DNA of 64,000 nucleotides from Humulus lupulus (Eukaryota; Streptophyta; Magnoliopsida; Rosales; Cannabaceae): the NCBI RefSeq assembly GCF_963169125.1, contig NC_084793.1, forward strand, positions 91,903,071 to 91,967,070. The letters run 5' to 3'. Every line of letters begins with the position of its first letter. Position 1 is the first letter of the stretch. Below are positions 1-10,552 of this stretch, piece by piece. The position numbers and the translations under genes are program-made. Under the pieces are notes generated by a model. That model was not told where the DNA came from, searched no databases, and worked only from the letters and a program-made list of their open reading frames with translations.

Positions 1-746
1 GTAAGGGCCTTATCCATAACCTGGCCATAAGTAGTAGTCTCTGGATCCAAGGTGATATTCACATCGCGGGCAATCATAATGTTCAACTGCCGCTTAAACC
101 TGTCCCTTCTTGCCGCATTAGTCGGCATTAGATCTGGTGAAAATTTCGCCAATCTGTCAAACTTTAGAGCATACTCTATCACTGTCGATCGGTTCTGAGT
201 CAGGTTGATAAACTCATCAACCTTCGCAGCTCGAACTGCCACACTATAATACTTCTCGTTAAACAAGTTCCTAAACTCTTCCCAAGTCATAACTGATACA
301 TCCCTTCTCTGAACCACCACATCCCACCAGATGCGGGCATCCTCTCTAAACATGTAGCTAGCACAGGCTACCCTCTCATTCCCCTGAACTCTCATAAAAT
401 CCAGAATTGAGAAAGTCATATTCATCCACTGCTCTGCCTGCAATGGGTCTGATCCACCCTCGAAGGTGGGAGGATGCTGCTTCCTGAACCTCTCATACAA
501 AGGTTCCCACTTATTCTCCACAGCAGACTGCACTGGCACCGGCGCTGCAACCTACTGCACTGGCAGCCAAGTAACCTGAGGTGGGGCCTGCTACCTCAAC
601 TGTCGCAACTCTTCCTCTGTTCGCTGCAGTCTTGCTTCCATCTCGGCAAACATCTCTTGCCAATTCTGTGGGGCAGGTGGAGGGTCCTGACCTTGGTTGT
701 CATCCTCGGCCCTACTGCCGTGGAGTCTAGCTGATTGTCGAGGCAT
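1..746 (-). pseudogene. gag N-terminal part of element A, two premature stops
   Basis: Translation from the ATG at 746-744 gives a start MPRQSARLHG, a glutamine- and proline-rich stretch, then a typical Retrotrans_gag core with MTWEEFRNLFNEKYYSVAV near 300-240 and LAKFSPDLMPTNAARRDRFK near 150-100. This is the capsid region that packages element RNA in cytoplasmic particles. TAG codons at 593-591 and 554-552 are in frame; in context both look like CAG-to-TAG changes in the Gln/Pro-rich segment. The frame is open from there to the left edge. It is expected to continue into a CCHC zinc knuckle, as in element G. The family call is firm; this copy cannot make full-length Gag. Confidence 0.85.
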
Positions 747-1046
747 CTCAACAAATATGCCTGCAACCAACGACGTCGCTCATCAGGCATGATAACAACA
801 TCCAAAACCACCTCCCAAACACATCAGTCATCCACAAACAATATCTCATACAACATATAACACACAACGGGCCATGCCCTAGCATCATGCATATGTTAAC
901 TCATTCATCATGCTCTATATAAGATAAGCAAGCAAACAGGGCATTCAAACATATTAGTCAATCTTACCAGCCAACCCTGAGTCGAGCTTGTCACTGACAG
1001 CGATTGTACATGTTCGGTCAATCTCCAGAACCAATAACCTTGGCTC
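747..1046 (-). other. Untranslated leader of element A
   Basis: About 300 bases between the primer-binding site and the gag ATG. No ORF or repeat of note. It is the usual place for packaging signals, but nothing specific is visible. Confidence 0.5.
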
Positions 1047-1058
1047 GCTCTGATACCA
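1047..1058 (-). promoter_or_regulatory. Primer-binding site, initiator Met-tRNA type (element A)
   Basis: The minus strand reads TGGTATCAGAGC, the standard plant retrotransposon site complementary to the 3' end of initiator Met-tRNA. It begins 3 bases inside the LTR boundary, as expected, and fixes the orientation of A as minus. Confidence 0.92.
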
Positions 1059-1061
1059 AGT

Positions 1062-3258
1062 TGTAACGCCCTACTTCCTTAGAGTCGTTACTAAGTGAGT
1101 TTAAAAAACGTGCATTCAACTCGCTAATCGAGGTTTTAGGTCAAATAGTGTAATTAAGCCATAAACAGAGGAAAAACTTTAGAAATAATTCCATTTCATT
1201 GTAAATCATAAAAGTTTAACAGTTGGGATCCCAAAATACAGTTTAGAAACATTTACAGCATATAAACTGAACCAAGTCGACTAAACAAAAAAATCTAGGT
1301 TTATTTACAATCATTTCCCAAAAATCCATTGGCTGTGGCAGCCAAGCTGGCCAAACATGTACACGTCGCTTCATGCCTGCTACACTCATGGTTGGCTGGC
1401 TTTCTCCTTGCCCTTACCTGCACCACAGAGCATCTGTGAGCCGAAGCGCAACAAGAAAACCCATAACAGATAACATATGCAAGACATACTCCAAGTATAT
1501 AAACTGGCCATCAATAGGCTAAACACATACGGCCTAGCCGTCCCAGGTGCTTTACCAGGCCCTGGGTTCGCGGTCCACACAGTGAGGATATCCCAGGTAT
1601 CCTTTTTAGGGACTCGCCCTGGCAACTCGCACTCCACGTGCTTAACGCTGCTCCCGGCCCCTTGCCGTACTCGGCCTTGCACTCAACGTGCCTAACGCCG
1701 TTCCCGGCCCTTTGCCGTTCCCAGCCCCTGCTGACCTCAGCCTACACCATTCCTGGCTCTTGCCGATCATTCACATAATTGTACTCATAGCATAACAAAC
1801 AAGTACAGAAAACTAGCAAATACAATCAAAGGGCTACGCCCTGCAATTCAAACACATTGGGCTCAGCCCTGCATACAAGCTCTATGGGAACAAGGGTTTT
1901 CTTACTTGAGTCCCGAGTTTTCCGAGCACCGATGTCCCGAGCACAGTCCTCTAACTTGAGCCTCGCCGAAACCCTAGTCACAACACATTAACAATATTCA
2001 TCCATCAAGTTCTAATCCATTAGATAACTTTGAGCCATATCTCTAACCTCCGGGACCTTGAATTTTATCAATCTGGGTGATAAAATCCATCCCGAGCCTT
2101 AACCATTGAGTTCCCAAGCCTAAACACCCTTAAAAACATAGGCTGACACTAAGAGCCACGACCCTACCCCCAAGCGCCACGACTAGCCTCGAAGCAGAGG
2201 CTAGCACCTCACTGACACCCACACGGGCCGCGGTGCGGATCACCAAGCGCCGCGATGCGCATCACCAAGCACCGCGGCGCGCATGAAGCTTCTCGGCCTC
2301 CCATGGCTGCGCGCGCACATGGGCAACGGCATGCCTATCCTAGGGCCGCGGCCCTCACCTCCAACCCAGAAATCTTCATCATCTTTCTACACTTTTCCTC
2401 AAGCCAATTCACCCAAAACTTAGCTAACAATCCCAGATAATCAACACAAACATTCCAGCTCAATATCAACATCAAAACCCTTTAAAACCTGCTCCAAAAC
2501 TCAACTAAAATACCCAAAAAAAGATCAAGTTCCAATCACATGCATATCCTAAAAACACAACAGAAATTCAAGCTTAATTCCCATAGTTAGAGCTTACCTT
2601 TGCTGAGTTTAGTCTCTGAATTTGATCCTTAATCCTCAAGCTCCTAGCTCCCAAGATTTCCCAGCTGAATTCCTCAAGCTTCTAGCTAATTTCTCCAAGT
2701 TTCTCCTTAAGCCTCCAAAGAAAAGATAACCACTTCTTGAGAGAGAATGAGTCAGTCGGTTTCCTGAGTGTTCTATATAATTCTAAGGATTTTTTTATTC
2801 AACTTAAGTCTATGTGGTTACCTCAAGGCTCGGGGTACCAAAACGTCCCCGAGGGCATAACGGTAAATTTCCCAAATATTCCCTCCTAGACATTCTATCC
2901 TCAAATATATCTCCAAATATTTATTTTCATAACCCAATAACCCCATAACACATCTAATACCCAAATTACCACTCGACTCACCCCGAGTCGGATTCTCAAC
3001 CCCGTTGTGACTTTCTGGCTAACCGCTCCCCAGGACTGTCTTGGATCGTGCAGCGCAGACATATCACATATATATAGCATTTATCACATTTATACCCCTA
3101 ATATCCAAACGGGGCCCACATGCACATTTAACTCAACTAAACATGCATCATTATCATATATTCACATAAGTCCACATATTAACACATTAAATCATTTATT
3201 GCCCTCCCGGCACACTAATCAAGGCCCTAAGCCATATTAGCAAATTCGGGTCGTTACA
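1062..3258 (-). repeat. 5' LTR of element A (2197 bp)
   Basis: The repeat has TG...CA ends (TGTAACG at both ends on opposite strands) next to the primer-binding site. The minus-strand start, TGTAACGACCCGAATTTGC, is closely related to the start of the element G LTR at 16347. A TATA-like stretch at 2774-2779 on the minus strand is a plausible promoter. Small ORFs inside are not convincing. The 3' LTR is outside the window, so the age cannot be estimated. Confidence 0.85.
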
Positions 3259-3305
3259 TTAACTCTAGAGAAAAAGAAACTACTTAAATTATAAATGACT
3301 TGCAA

Positions 3306-3326
3306 GATGAGATGAGATGAGATGAA
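3306..3326 (+). repeat. GATGA microsatellite
   Basis: About four tandem copies of GATGA within the CACTA fragment. Simple sequence; no function claimed. Confidence 0.8.
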
Positions 3327-3337
3327 AAGAGACATAC

Positions 3338-4488
3338 TGGCTCATGCATCACATTATCAGTTTCAGTCTTGGAAGTCCGTTCCTCCAAATCAAGCTCTCT
3401 AGCTATGCTGCAAGTTATTCAACATATTTTTGTGTGAGGTAGATTCTAACTACTATAAAATGAACCAAAAATATGACCTACTCCTATTTGCTAAGAGATT
3501 CAAACCTATCCAACAAACCATTGAAGGTTAAGAGCTTGGAAGATGGCTTCATGAGCCTTCTGATCATAATAGATGAGTAGAAGAAAATAAACCATCATTT
3601 GTAACACATTAGAAAGAAGGTTATATGTGTCTGATAGTCATGAAGAAGGGATCAAACAAAATCTGATTGTCAGAGTAGCTAGTAGTACACACAATTATAT
3701 TTTATTATGTCAGGGATCAGACAAAATCCGATTGATTGCTGGCTGAGATCCCTGTGGTCAGAAAGGAGCCCATATTGGACTCAAATTGAAGTCTATGGTT
3801 TCAAATTTTGCATATTAAAGCTAAAGTACCAAGAGAAAGTTAAGCCCTTGAGTTCAAATTTTGTGTACTCTTTAACTGTACAAGAATATTGTAAGCCAAT
3901 CAAATCTGAAGTGCCAACTGAAATTCCCCAAAAGACTAAATCATGACCATGAGAAAGAAAATCTACACCATCTTACAAAGAAGACAGAACATCAAAAGTA
4001 AATTTTATCATGAAGTTTAAACAGCATGAAAATTGCCCAAAATAGCACAATAACATGTCCCAATGATACCTACTAAGACCTTGTTCTTAAGAAAACATAA
4101 GTGATTTGCAAGTAAAAGATAATAAAAAATATAATCAGAGATAATTAGCTAGATACCAAAATGCATGAAGCCCTTACCTTCAGAGGTTTTGATGATGAGT
4201 GACCAGAATCCTCAATGCCACTGCTCTCATTTTCCAAACTCGACCTCACGTGGAGCTCGACTGGCATCGAGTTTACTACCAAATTTAGCAATGAAATTAA
4301 GGGTTTAAGTTATTTCTCATACTAGTTCATCTTAAGGGTACTAGTAGTGTCACATATATATGTATATATATTATATATAGAGAGAGAAAGAGGGAGATTT
4401 ACTTACAGTGGGAAAGGGAGGGTTTTGAGAGGCATTGTGGGATAGCTATGAGGTGAGAAGGAGAAGGAGAAGGAGAAGGAGAAGCCAT
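3338..4488 (-). pseudogene. Unrecognised gene 5' part inside CACTA element, three candidate exons
   Basis: Exon 1 is 4488-4407: an ATG followed by a Ser/Pro-rich start MASPSPSPSPSHLIAIPQ, then a GTAAGT donor. Exon 2 is 4275-4178, after a TTTGGTAG acceptor and before a GTAAGG donor; it continues in phase and gives 33 open codons, including MPVELHVRSS and an Asp/Ser-rich tail. A candidate exon 3 (3407-3338) has a TTGCAG acceptor and GTATGT donor and encodes an acidic stretch with LDLEERTSKTET, but only in a frame one base off, so an exon is missing or the copy has decayed. The start looks like an organelle transit peptide. I do not recognise the protein. The rest is cut off by element A. Confidence 0.45.
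4443..4485 (+). repeat. GGAGAA microsatellite inside exon 1
   Basis: Tandem GAGAAG units. On the minus strand they encode the Ser-Pro repeat of the candidate exon 1, so length changes would alter the peptide in steps of two residues. Confidence 0.8.
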
Positions 4489-4559
4489 GGTCTCTTTCTG
4501 CCTTTCTGCTTTAATGATTTACAACACATCAGAGAAGAAAAATAAGAAACAACACCCAC

Positions 4560-4800
4560 GAATGGCAGCAGCTTGGACAATGGATGGCGGTGGCTTGGAA
4601 ATCAAACAACGGTATTCTGGGAATGAGGCGTTTGGGTTCATGAACGGTGATGAAGGTGTTTGGATTCAAGCTCAGAGATGAGATGTTTAGGTTCACGAAC
4701 AGAGATGGAGCCATCTGGGTTCAAGCTCGCAGAACAAGCTTTGGGTTTCAAGAACAGAGATGAATGACGTTTGGGCTCAACTATTTGGATAGAGCAAGAT
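4560..4800 (+). repeat. Degenerate short tandem repeats upstream of the captured gene
   Basis: Motifs like GGTTCA(T/C)GAACAGAGATG and TTGGATTCAAGCTC recur several times with a loose period of about 40-50 bases. The stretch lies directly upstream of the minus-strand ATG, so it may be a duplicated 5' UTR or promoter segment. The rest to 5090 is AT-rich with nothing recognisable. Confidence 0.5.
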
Positions 4801-5096
4801 GAAGGGGAATGGGTTGGAAGCTCAAAGATGAAAGGTCTCAGCCTAAGGGAGATATGGAAAAGATTGAGAGAGATTAGGGATTCAGACTAAGAGAACGAGA
4901 GAATAGAGAGAATAGAGAAAACCCTTCTTCATTTTTTATTTTTCTTTTTTATTTGTTAAGTAAAATTTCATTTGGCGTTTGTTACTTTTCATTTGGCGCC
5001 TATACTGTGTCCGTGTATTTTTTTTTGCATGTATTAATAACACTTCTAAAGTTATGTAAGATTTTGCCAAAATATTTGGTCAAAAATGTTGTAGTG

Positions 5097-5547
5097 AGGA
5101 AAACTGGAGAGCCAAAACACTTCACCAGTCGGTCAAACCCTCACTGGTCGGCCAAGACAAGTGACTGGTCGGCCAAACACCTGTCTGTTCGGCCAAACAC
5201 TTGACTGGTCAGACAAACACCTGACTGGTCAGACAAACACCTGACTGGTCGGACAAGCACCTGACTGGTCGGACAAACACCTGACTGGTCAGACAAGCAC
5301 CTGACTGGTCGGTCATGACACATCTCTGGTCTAACATGGCACATCTCTGGTCTAGCATGACACTTGACTGGTCAGTCAAAAATATTAATCGGTCGGACAA
5401 AAATTCTATCAGATCGGTCAGATCACTTTATCACAACTCCGAAGAGCCAACACATTTATTGACTATTAATGTGCCTTTTACTGACCATGCATTGCCACTT
5501 GTCACTTCTGATTGCCACGTCATCGAACTAAAATTTTGGGGATAACA
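5097..5547 (-). repeat. 3' LTR of element B, truncated
   Basis: Matches 10524-10953 of the 5' LTR, differing mainly in the number of 20-bp repeats. The boundary with internal DNA is GGATAACA followed by TTTGCCCCC, the complement of the polypurine tract. The other part of the LTR (matching 9935-10523) should lie beyond the CACTA and element A, outside the window. Confidence 0.85.
5120..5312 (-). repeat. 20-bp tandem array in element B 3' LTR
   Basis: About nine or ten imperfect copies of a 20-base unit of the form ACTGGTCGGACAAACACCTG, present in both LTRs of B. It lies toward the 5' end of the LTR on the minus strand (U3), upstream of the promoter, so it could act as an enhancer-like array. 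ORFs reading through it are artefacts of the repeat. Confidence 0.85.
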
Positions 5548-5591
5548 TTTGCCCCCAAGTTTATTATATGATTTACTCGTATGATAAACTT
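5548..5591 (-). promoter_or_regulatory. Polypurine tract and adjacent hairpin of element B
   Basis: On the minus strand a run ACTTGGGGGCAAA lies next to the 3' LTR start TGTTATCC, the usual place for the plus-strand primer. Beside it are inverted arms AAGTTTAT (5557-5564) and ATAAACTT (5584-5591). The same arrangement occurs in C, D and E. Confidence 0.7.
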
Positions 5592-5799
5592 TTCTTCTAG
5601 CAAAATGTTTTTGAGGTCATCCAAAAGCTTCCATCCGGTCGATAACTTTCTCATAAACCCACGATTGAATTTGTCTTTTGATTTCTTCAAATTATATTTT
5701 TTGAGCTTGTTTGAATAGCTGATTTGAAATGCCTATTTGGTCCCTGGGACCCAAATAATTTCTTAACTGCTAACCCTTGGGTGTATTGTTTCCTGCTGC

Positions 5800-6370
5800 T
5801 CAGACGCCTGCCTGGCTCTTCGGACACCACTCCACATATATGCTCAACCTCTCAGACATGTAGCCTCAGATGAGCCAAGCTCCTTAAGAATGCTCCATTC
5901 GATTGGCATGCCTGGCCAGCAGCTCCTCGGACATGCACCTCAATACTCGGATAGGCAGCTAGCTGATCGGACACCTACCACTGGCTGCTCGGATGGCAGC
6001 CCTCGGACGCAGACCCTCGGAAGCACTAGGCTCCTCGGATGGCCAGCTAGCATTTCCTCGGACACAGACGCTCGGAAGCACCAGGTTCCTCAGATGGCCA
6101 GCTAGCATCCCCACGGACATAGACGGCAACTCCTTGAAGGCGCACCCTAGCAGCTCGAACGAATGCCACCATCTGCTCGAACACGGCCTTGGTTGCTCGG
6201 ACACAGCCCACACCTGATCGGACGCAGCCCACATCCGCTCGGACGCAACCCTGGCTGCTCAGACACAGCCCACACCCGATTGGACGCAGCTTCAGCTGCT
6301 CGGACACTAGCCTTCAGATTCATGCGCGGGCCTGCTCGGACACGCTTGGCATCTGCTCGACCATCACCCA
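5800..6370. repeat. Degenerate GC-rich tandem repeat block in element B
   Basis: Imperfect units of about 18-21 bases built around GCTCGGACACAGCCC(A/T) recur more than fifteen times, with insertions. Base composition is clearly richer in G and C than the flanks. Tat-lineage elements such as Retand are known to carry tandem repeats in their 3' non-coding region, and this block fits that pattern. Confidence 0.65.
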
Positions 6371-7287
6371 ACCGACCGGGCATATGGCATAGCCATTTAA
6401 GCACACGCCTAAAAGTTATCCCTCCAAACACCATCAAAACACCTTGTTCGAATCTCTCAAAAGTATTTTGAGAGATTGATTTCTCTCAATCAATCTTGGG
6501 GAAAAATTGACTTCTCTTCTCAAAGACATTTTTTCACTATGCAGTATTTACTTTGCATGCATTTGTTCGTGTTTGTTTGATTCACTCCAGGGACTCATCG
6601 TTGTTAGTCATGCTCAACAACAGAGTTTCCTACTTGACTAGTGATATATGCTCAGCCGACCAGGGAAGTTGTATCTGCTCTTTCGACCAGGAAAACTTTG
6701 CACCTGATCACCTAAACTTTGCACCTGGCTAGTATTTTACTCTTTATTCTTGTGAAGACAATTGTTGCTTAGCAACTTTGATATTGTTCTCGTACAGTCA
6801 AGCTATTGGCATTTATACTTTACTTTTCTTTGCTAACTTGAAACATTCTAAGTCCTTTTAGACTTAAAAAGTAATAAGTTTTTTGTGAATAGTAAAGTCA
6901 CTCTGATGTATGCCTTATATTTTCGCATGAGTACTTAGTTTTCTAACTTAGAAATTCTAGACATTTCATAAGTTCATACTAAGTATACTTTCTCACACTC
7001 TTATTGCTCTAACATTTTATGAGCATAATGTTTATTGTCACGCGAATATCTGCTTCTAACTTGAAATTTTTAAAAAAATTCCAAGTTACTTAAGCTTTGT
7101 CAAACAAGTTAGCTTAATGGCCTTTTTGGACTTCGAAAATTTACAAGTCAGCCTAAAAACAGATATCTTAACTCATGCTCTTATTGCCTGTGTTAAATGA
7201 TCAAGGGTTGTAAGATCCTTAGTCACTTGCTACTTGACTGAATCTGTTCGAGCAGTTAGTTACTCGTGAAACACATAGAATATATTG

Positions 7288-7375
7288 AAAATGTTCGAGC
7301 AGTTGAACACTGCTTGAACGTGTCGACCAGTTGAACACTGTCCGATTTTATCGACCAGTTGAACACTGTTCGAAT
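7288..7375. repeat. Short direct repeats (CAGTTGAACACTG)
   Basis: Three close copies of a motif containing CGACCAGTTGAACACTG, spaced about 30 bases apart, in the non-coding part of element B. Confidence 0.75.
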
Positions 7376-7646
7376 AATTAACACACATGCACATTTGTAG
7401 CAAGAATCGACCACGCTGCACGTAATCTCTTTTATTACTCGTAAATTAAAAAAGGACAATACGTGTCTAATAACGAGTCTTAAACAACAAAAAATGTTCA
7501 AAAATAGATGACTAGTCAGCAAATAACCAGCTCATAAACCAAATTTAAATAACAAGTTAAACAACTTGAAATTAAACTACCACTCTGAAAGCGGTATTTA
7601 GAAATAATATATTCACAGACGCCCGCCGTTCCAGTGGCTCCTAATC

Positions 7647-9878
7647 CTAGCACTCTCGCTTAGCATACCTCTCCCTTGCTTCGTTGCTATCCTCAGCCAA
7701 GTGTGGACCTCCACATATAGTGTTTAAGGTAAAGTCCACAGGCCCGGGCTGCAAGGGTGGAGATCTTTGTCGTTTGAAACCAGGATTGCTGCTGCCTCCT
7801 TCTCCTTGGGGTGTCTCTGCCCGGTACTTTCTCAACTTGCCCGACCGGAGAAGAAATTCTATCTCATCCATGAGGTGATTGCATTCATTCGTGTCGTGAC
7901 CATAATCTTCATGGAAACGACAAAACTTATTCATATCTCTCTTCCTCATCTCTTTCCTAATGGGTGGAGGATTCTTGTAGGGAACCTCTTCATGACTAGC
8001 AAGATATATTTCCGCTCGGGTGGCCGAGAGAGTGGTGTAATTAGTGAACTGAGGCTCATACTTGATTGGATTTTTGTTTGAACTCAACTTTTCTTTCTTT
8101 TCCTCATGGTGGTCAGACCCATTATTTCCACGTTTCTTTCCACAATCCTTAGGAGGGTCAGTTGATCCGCCCGGATTGTTTATGGCATTCTCCTCTTTCT
8201 CGATTTCATTGTCCAATTTCATATACTTGTCTGCTCGGTCAAGAAACTGTTGAAATGTTGAAATTGGATTTCTATGTATACTGTCCCACAAAGGGCTCCG
8301 ATAAGTTATCCCAGTGGATATGGCAACCATTTTCCCCTCGTCTCCTACAGCAGTTTTTCTATTGGCTTCTCTCATGAATCTCTGTATATAATTCTCCAAA
8401 GACTCATCTTTTCCTTGTTTGATATCTGCCAAGTGGTTGGCATAAATTTGTTGAGTCCGGGCATTGTTGACTTTTCTACAAAACTCCTTCCTGAATGCTT
8501 CCCAAGGGGTAATGGAGTTCAGCTTAAACTTCCAATACCACTCCTGGGCGGTATCTGACAAAGTAGTCAGGAAAATTCTACACCGATAATCGTCACTTAC
8601 TCTGAGCAATTCCATGTGGTCCTCAAATTTCCCAACATGTCTGATGGGATCTGCCTTTTCTGTATATATTGGCAGAACCGGTGCTTTATATTTTGCCAGC
8701 GGCTGGGCTGCTCTAATCCGGGCACAAAATGGGCTGCCACTCTGGTGGTCTATCGCATCTATCCCGGAAGGTCGTTTTGACAAACCTTGCACTGCAGCTG
8801 TTAGCACGTCAAGCTGGGCTTGGATGGCTGGTGCAACTGACGAAGTTCCAAGGTCTTGACCGCCTGGTCGAGCATTACCATCTGGTGCATTGTCGTCAAG
8901 TATTTCTACTTGACTGGCAGGGTGGTTCAGATTTTGCCCTTCGACCAGGACGGTCCTTCTTTTGTTGGTGATAACGTCCCTCAGATCTTTCCGGGAAGCA
9001 TGCTCTCTTGCCCAATCAAACACCATACTCTTTGATTTTTCAGAGGGCTTACTACATGAGACTTGCTCTCTCCTACTACGCTGCTGGCTGGGGTGCAGTG
9101 AAGGCCTTTCGGTATGCCCCGGGCAGTCTTTTCCTCCTTGTTGGTCGTTGCCCTCCTTTTCCTTTGACTAGTCGGTGTGATGACTATCAGCCTCATCACG
9201 ACCATGCCCATCTTTGAATTGTGAAGTCCTCTTATCTCGAGGAGTCCTGGTTTGATCCTGCCTGGGTGGAGTCTTTTTACTGCCCGATCGGTGACTCCCT
9301 GATCTAGAAGTTTCTGATCGGTGGCTCCTGGAGGGGGTTCTAGAGTGCTCCCTTTGCGTCGAGGCAGTTCTAGATCGATCCCCATCATCTTCCCGACCAG
9401 GGGGGTTACTCCTGCTTCTGTTCGGTCCCCGAGAATTGGCTCTGTCAGTGGTCCTCCGACCATCATTATTATTTATTGCTCCCTGGGTGGCTCCTTGTGC
9501 TGTGGCTTGAGCATTGGATAGGGCCAATTGGGTAGTCGCTTCTAGAGCAAGTGCTGCTTCATGATGTCTCTGGTCGACTTCCTCCTGTCGCTGTCTGAGC
9601 TCTTCGCTTCTGGCCTCCATATCGCGCCTTTGCTGCTCTAACGGACCTCTCTGCCTGGCCATCTCTTCAGCAAAAGACTCCTGCCGAGCATTGAATTGCA
9701 CCATCTCCTCATGGAAAACACCTATTGCTTCCTGGAGTTGTTCAACTTCTGGAGTGGTTTCCTCGAGAAAGACCCTGGGCTCAGTCTCTGGGTTATGCAG
9801 TCTAGGACCTTCTGATCTAGCAGGCTCTTTTGACGTGCCTGACTTTTTGGATGCCACACTAATATTCTTGGGCGCCAT
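7647..9878 (-). pseudogene. gag of element B, one in-frame TAG, otherwise open
   Basis: Starting at the ATG 9878-9876, one frame of 743 codons runs to the stop at 7647, interrupted only by a TAG at 9170-9168. Order: short basic N-terminus; glutamate/glutamine-rich coiled coil (about residues 40-120); Arg/Ser-rich linker; capsid-type Retrotrans_gag core with AQEWYWKFKLNSITPWEAF; and a zinc-knuckle variant CRFHEDYGHDTNEC (Cys-X2-His-X4-His-X4-Cys). Gag forms the particle and binds RNA. The protein ends exactly where relatives C, D and E continue into protease, so this is a gag-only product. Only one change away from open, it is the best preserved structural gene in the window. Confidence 0.85.
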
Positions 9879-9912
9879 CTTGATACGATAGTCGTGTGTT
9901 TCTTCTCTTCAG

Positions 9913-9931
9913 GCTCTCAATGAAAGCACCA
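9913..9931 (-). promoter_or_regulatory. Primer-binding site of element B (TGGTGC type)
   Basis: The minus strand reads TGGTGCTTTCATTGAGAGC, starting 3 bases inside the LTR. The same sequence occurs at the matching place in D and E and, shortened, in C. It begins with TGG, as needed to pair with a tRNA CCA end; I cannot name the tRNA. Confidence 0.8.
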
Positions 9932-10288
9932 AAATGTTGACCACGATTTTGGCCAACGATGAGTAGACGTCAAAACTACAATGAACCTTCAAGAGAAAAA
10001 TAGGACACATATAATTTTATAGTGGTTCAGCCCTAATTTGTTGGTAATAGCCTAATCCACTTGGAGTTGTGATATATTTAGCCTACACTTAAGATCAGAT
10101 GAACTTGAGCCAACTGAGTTTCTTAAGTGCAAGTAGAAAAATATAGAGTTTCTCTCTCTAGAGAATACAAGCTTTATCTCTCTAACCTCTTAGAAAATGC
10201 CCCAAGAATGCCCTAAGTAACAGTCCCCAAAATCTCAAAACGAGATAGATTTTCTCAGTCTAAAAAGATTAGATCCCTTCAAATGATG

Positions 10289-10317
10289 CCATGAGCCCTT
10301 TATTTATAGGCTCATGG
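10289..10317 (-). promoter_or_regulatory. LTR promoter of element B: TATA box in a hairpin loop
   Basis: The minus strand reads CCATGAGCC, then a loop with TATAAATA, then GGCTCATGG. This is the likely transcription start region of B. Homologous hairpins in C, D and E have the stem CCTTGAGC/GCTCAAGG; in B both arms differ at the same pair. Confidence 0.75.
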
Positions 10318-10552
10318 ATCGTACATTAAATATTCCCTTTTACCGGGTCTTTCTGTTACTCTCACAATATTTAATTAATAATAACATTTAAAATACAATA
10401 ATATGCGATTCTTTGGGATAATATGAGAGATTCCCGCGCAGGTATGGCCGATTCTAGCTAAAGCTGTTACTGGGATCTCTTGCGTAGCACTGTTCTGTTT
10501 AGTCGGTTCACATCACACCCAGAAGGAAAACTGGAGAGCCAAAACACTTCAC

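Larger units (their letters stand above)
1..3258 (-). mobile_element. Element A: long-LTR Ty3/gypsy chromovirus-type retrotransposon, 5' part
   Basis: This is the 5' part of a retrotransposon read on the minus strand. From right to left it has a 5' LTR, a primer-binding site matching initiator Met-tRNA, an untranslated leader and the start of gag. The window edge cuts it inside gag, so protease to integrase and the 3' LTR lie outside. The LTR end resembles that of element G, so both belong to the same broad long-LTR (Tekay/Del-like) group. It interrupts the CACTA element at 3259-5096. The right flank TTAAC should be the 5-bp target duplication; its partner is outside the window. Confidence 0.85.
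3259..5096. mobile_element. CACTA-type DNA transposon, right-end fragment, carrying gene exons
   Basis: On the minus strand the right end reads CACTACAACATTTTTGACC, a typical CACTA-superfamily terminus. It ends exactly where the element B LTR resumes, and AGG (5097-5099) equals the bases at 10524-10526 in the intact B LTR, fitting the 3-bp target duplication of CACTA elements. Near the end, TTTCATTTGGCG occurs twice, as expected for subterminal repeats. The left end is missing because element A inserted. No transposase motif is visible here. Inside are spliced exons of another gene, so this may be a gene-capturing (Pack-type) copy. Confidence 0.65.
5592..7646 (-). other. Non-coding, repeat-rich region of element B
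   Basis: This occupies the place where protease, pol and the antisense gene sit in C, D and E. Three sub-parts are visible. A GC-rich block (5800-6370) has many imperfect GCTCGGACACAGCCC-like units. Two adjacent perfect hairpins lie at 6454-6496. A small block at 7288-7375 has three copies of a CCAGTTGAACACTG motif. Short ORFs on both strands follow the repeats and show no recognisable protein. Confidence 0.6.

Noticed and set aside
4487..4681. Plus-strand ORF overlapping the candidate exon 1
   Set aside because: Its codons follow the microsatellite and tandem repeats; the minus strand has an ATG, splice donor and in-phase second exon.
5141..5400. Minus-strand ORFs with repeated SDQSGVC/DQSGVCLTSQVFV peptides
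   Set aside because: They are translations of the 20-bp tandem array and exist in more than one frame, so the repeat explains them.
5890..6471. Five overlapping ORFs in both strands over the GC-rich block of element B
   Set aside because: All read through the degenerate repeat; no frame shows a recognisable domain or better codon pattern than the others.
7767..8558. Plus-strand ORFs across element B gag
   Set aside because: Shadow frames of a convincing minus-strand gag.
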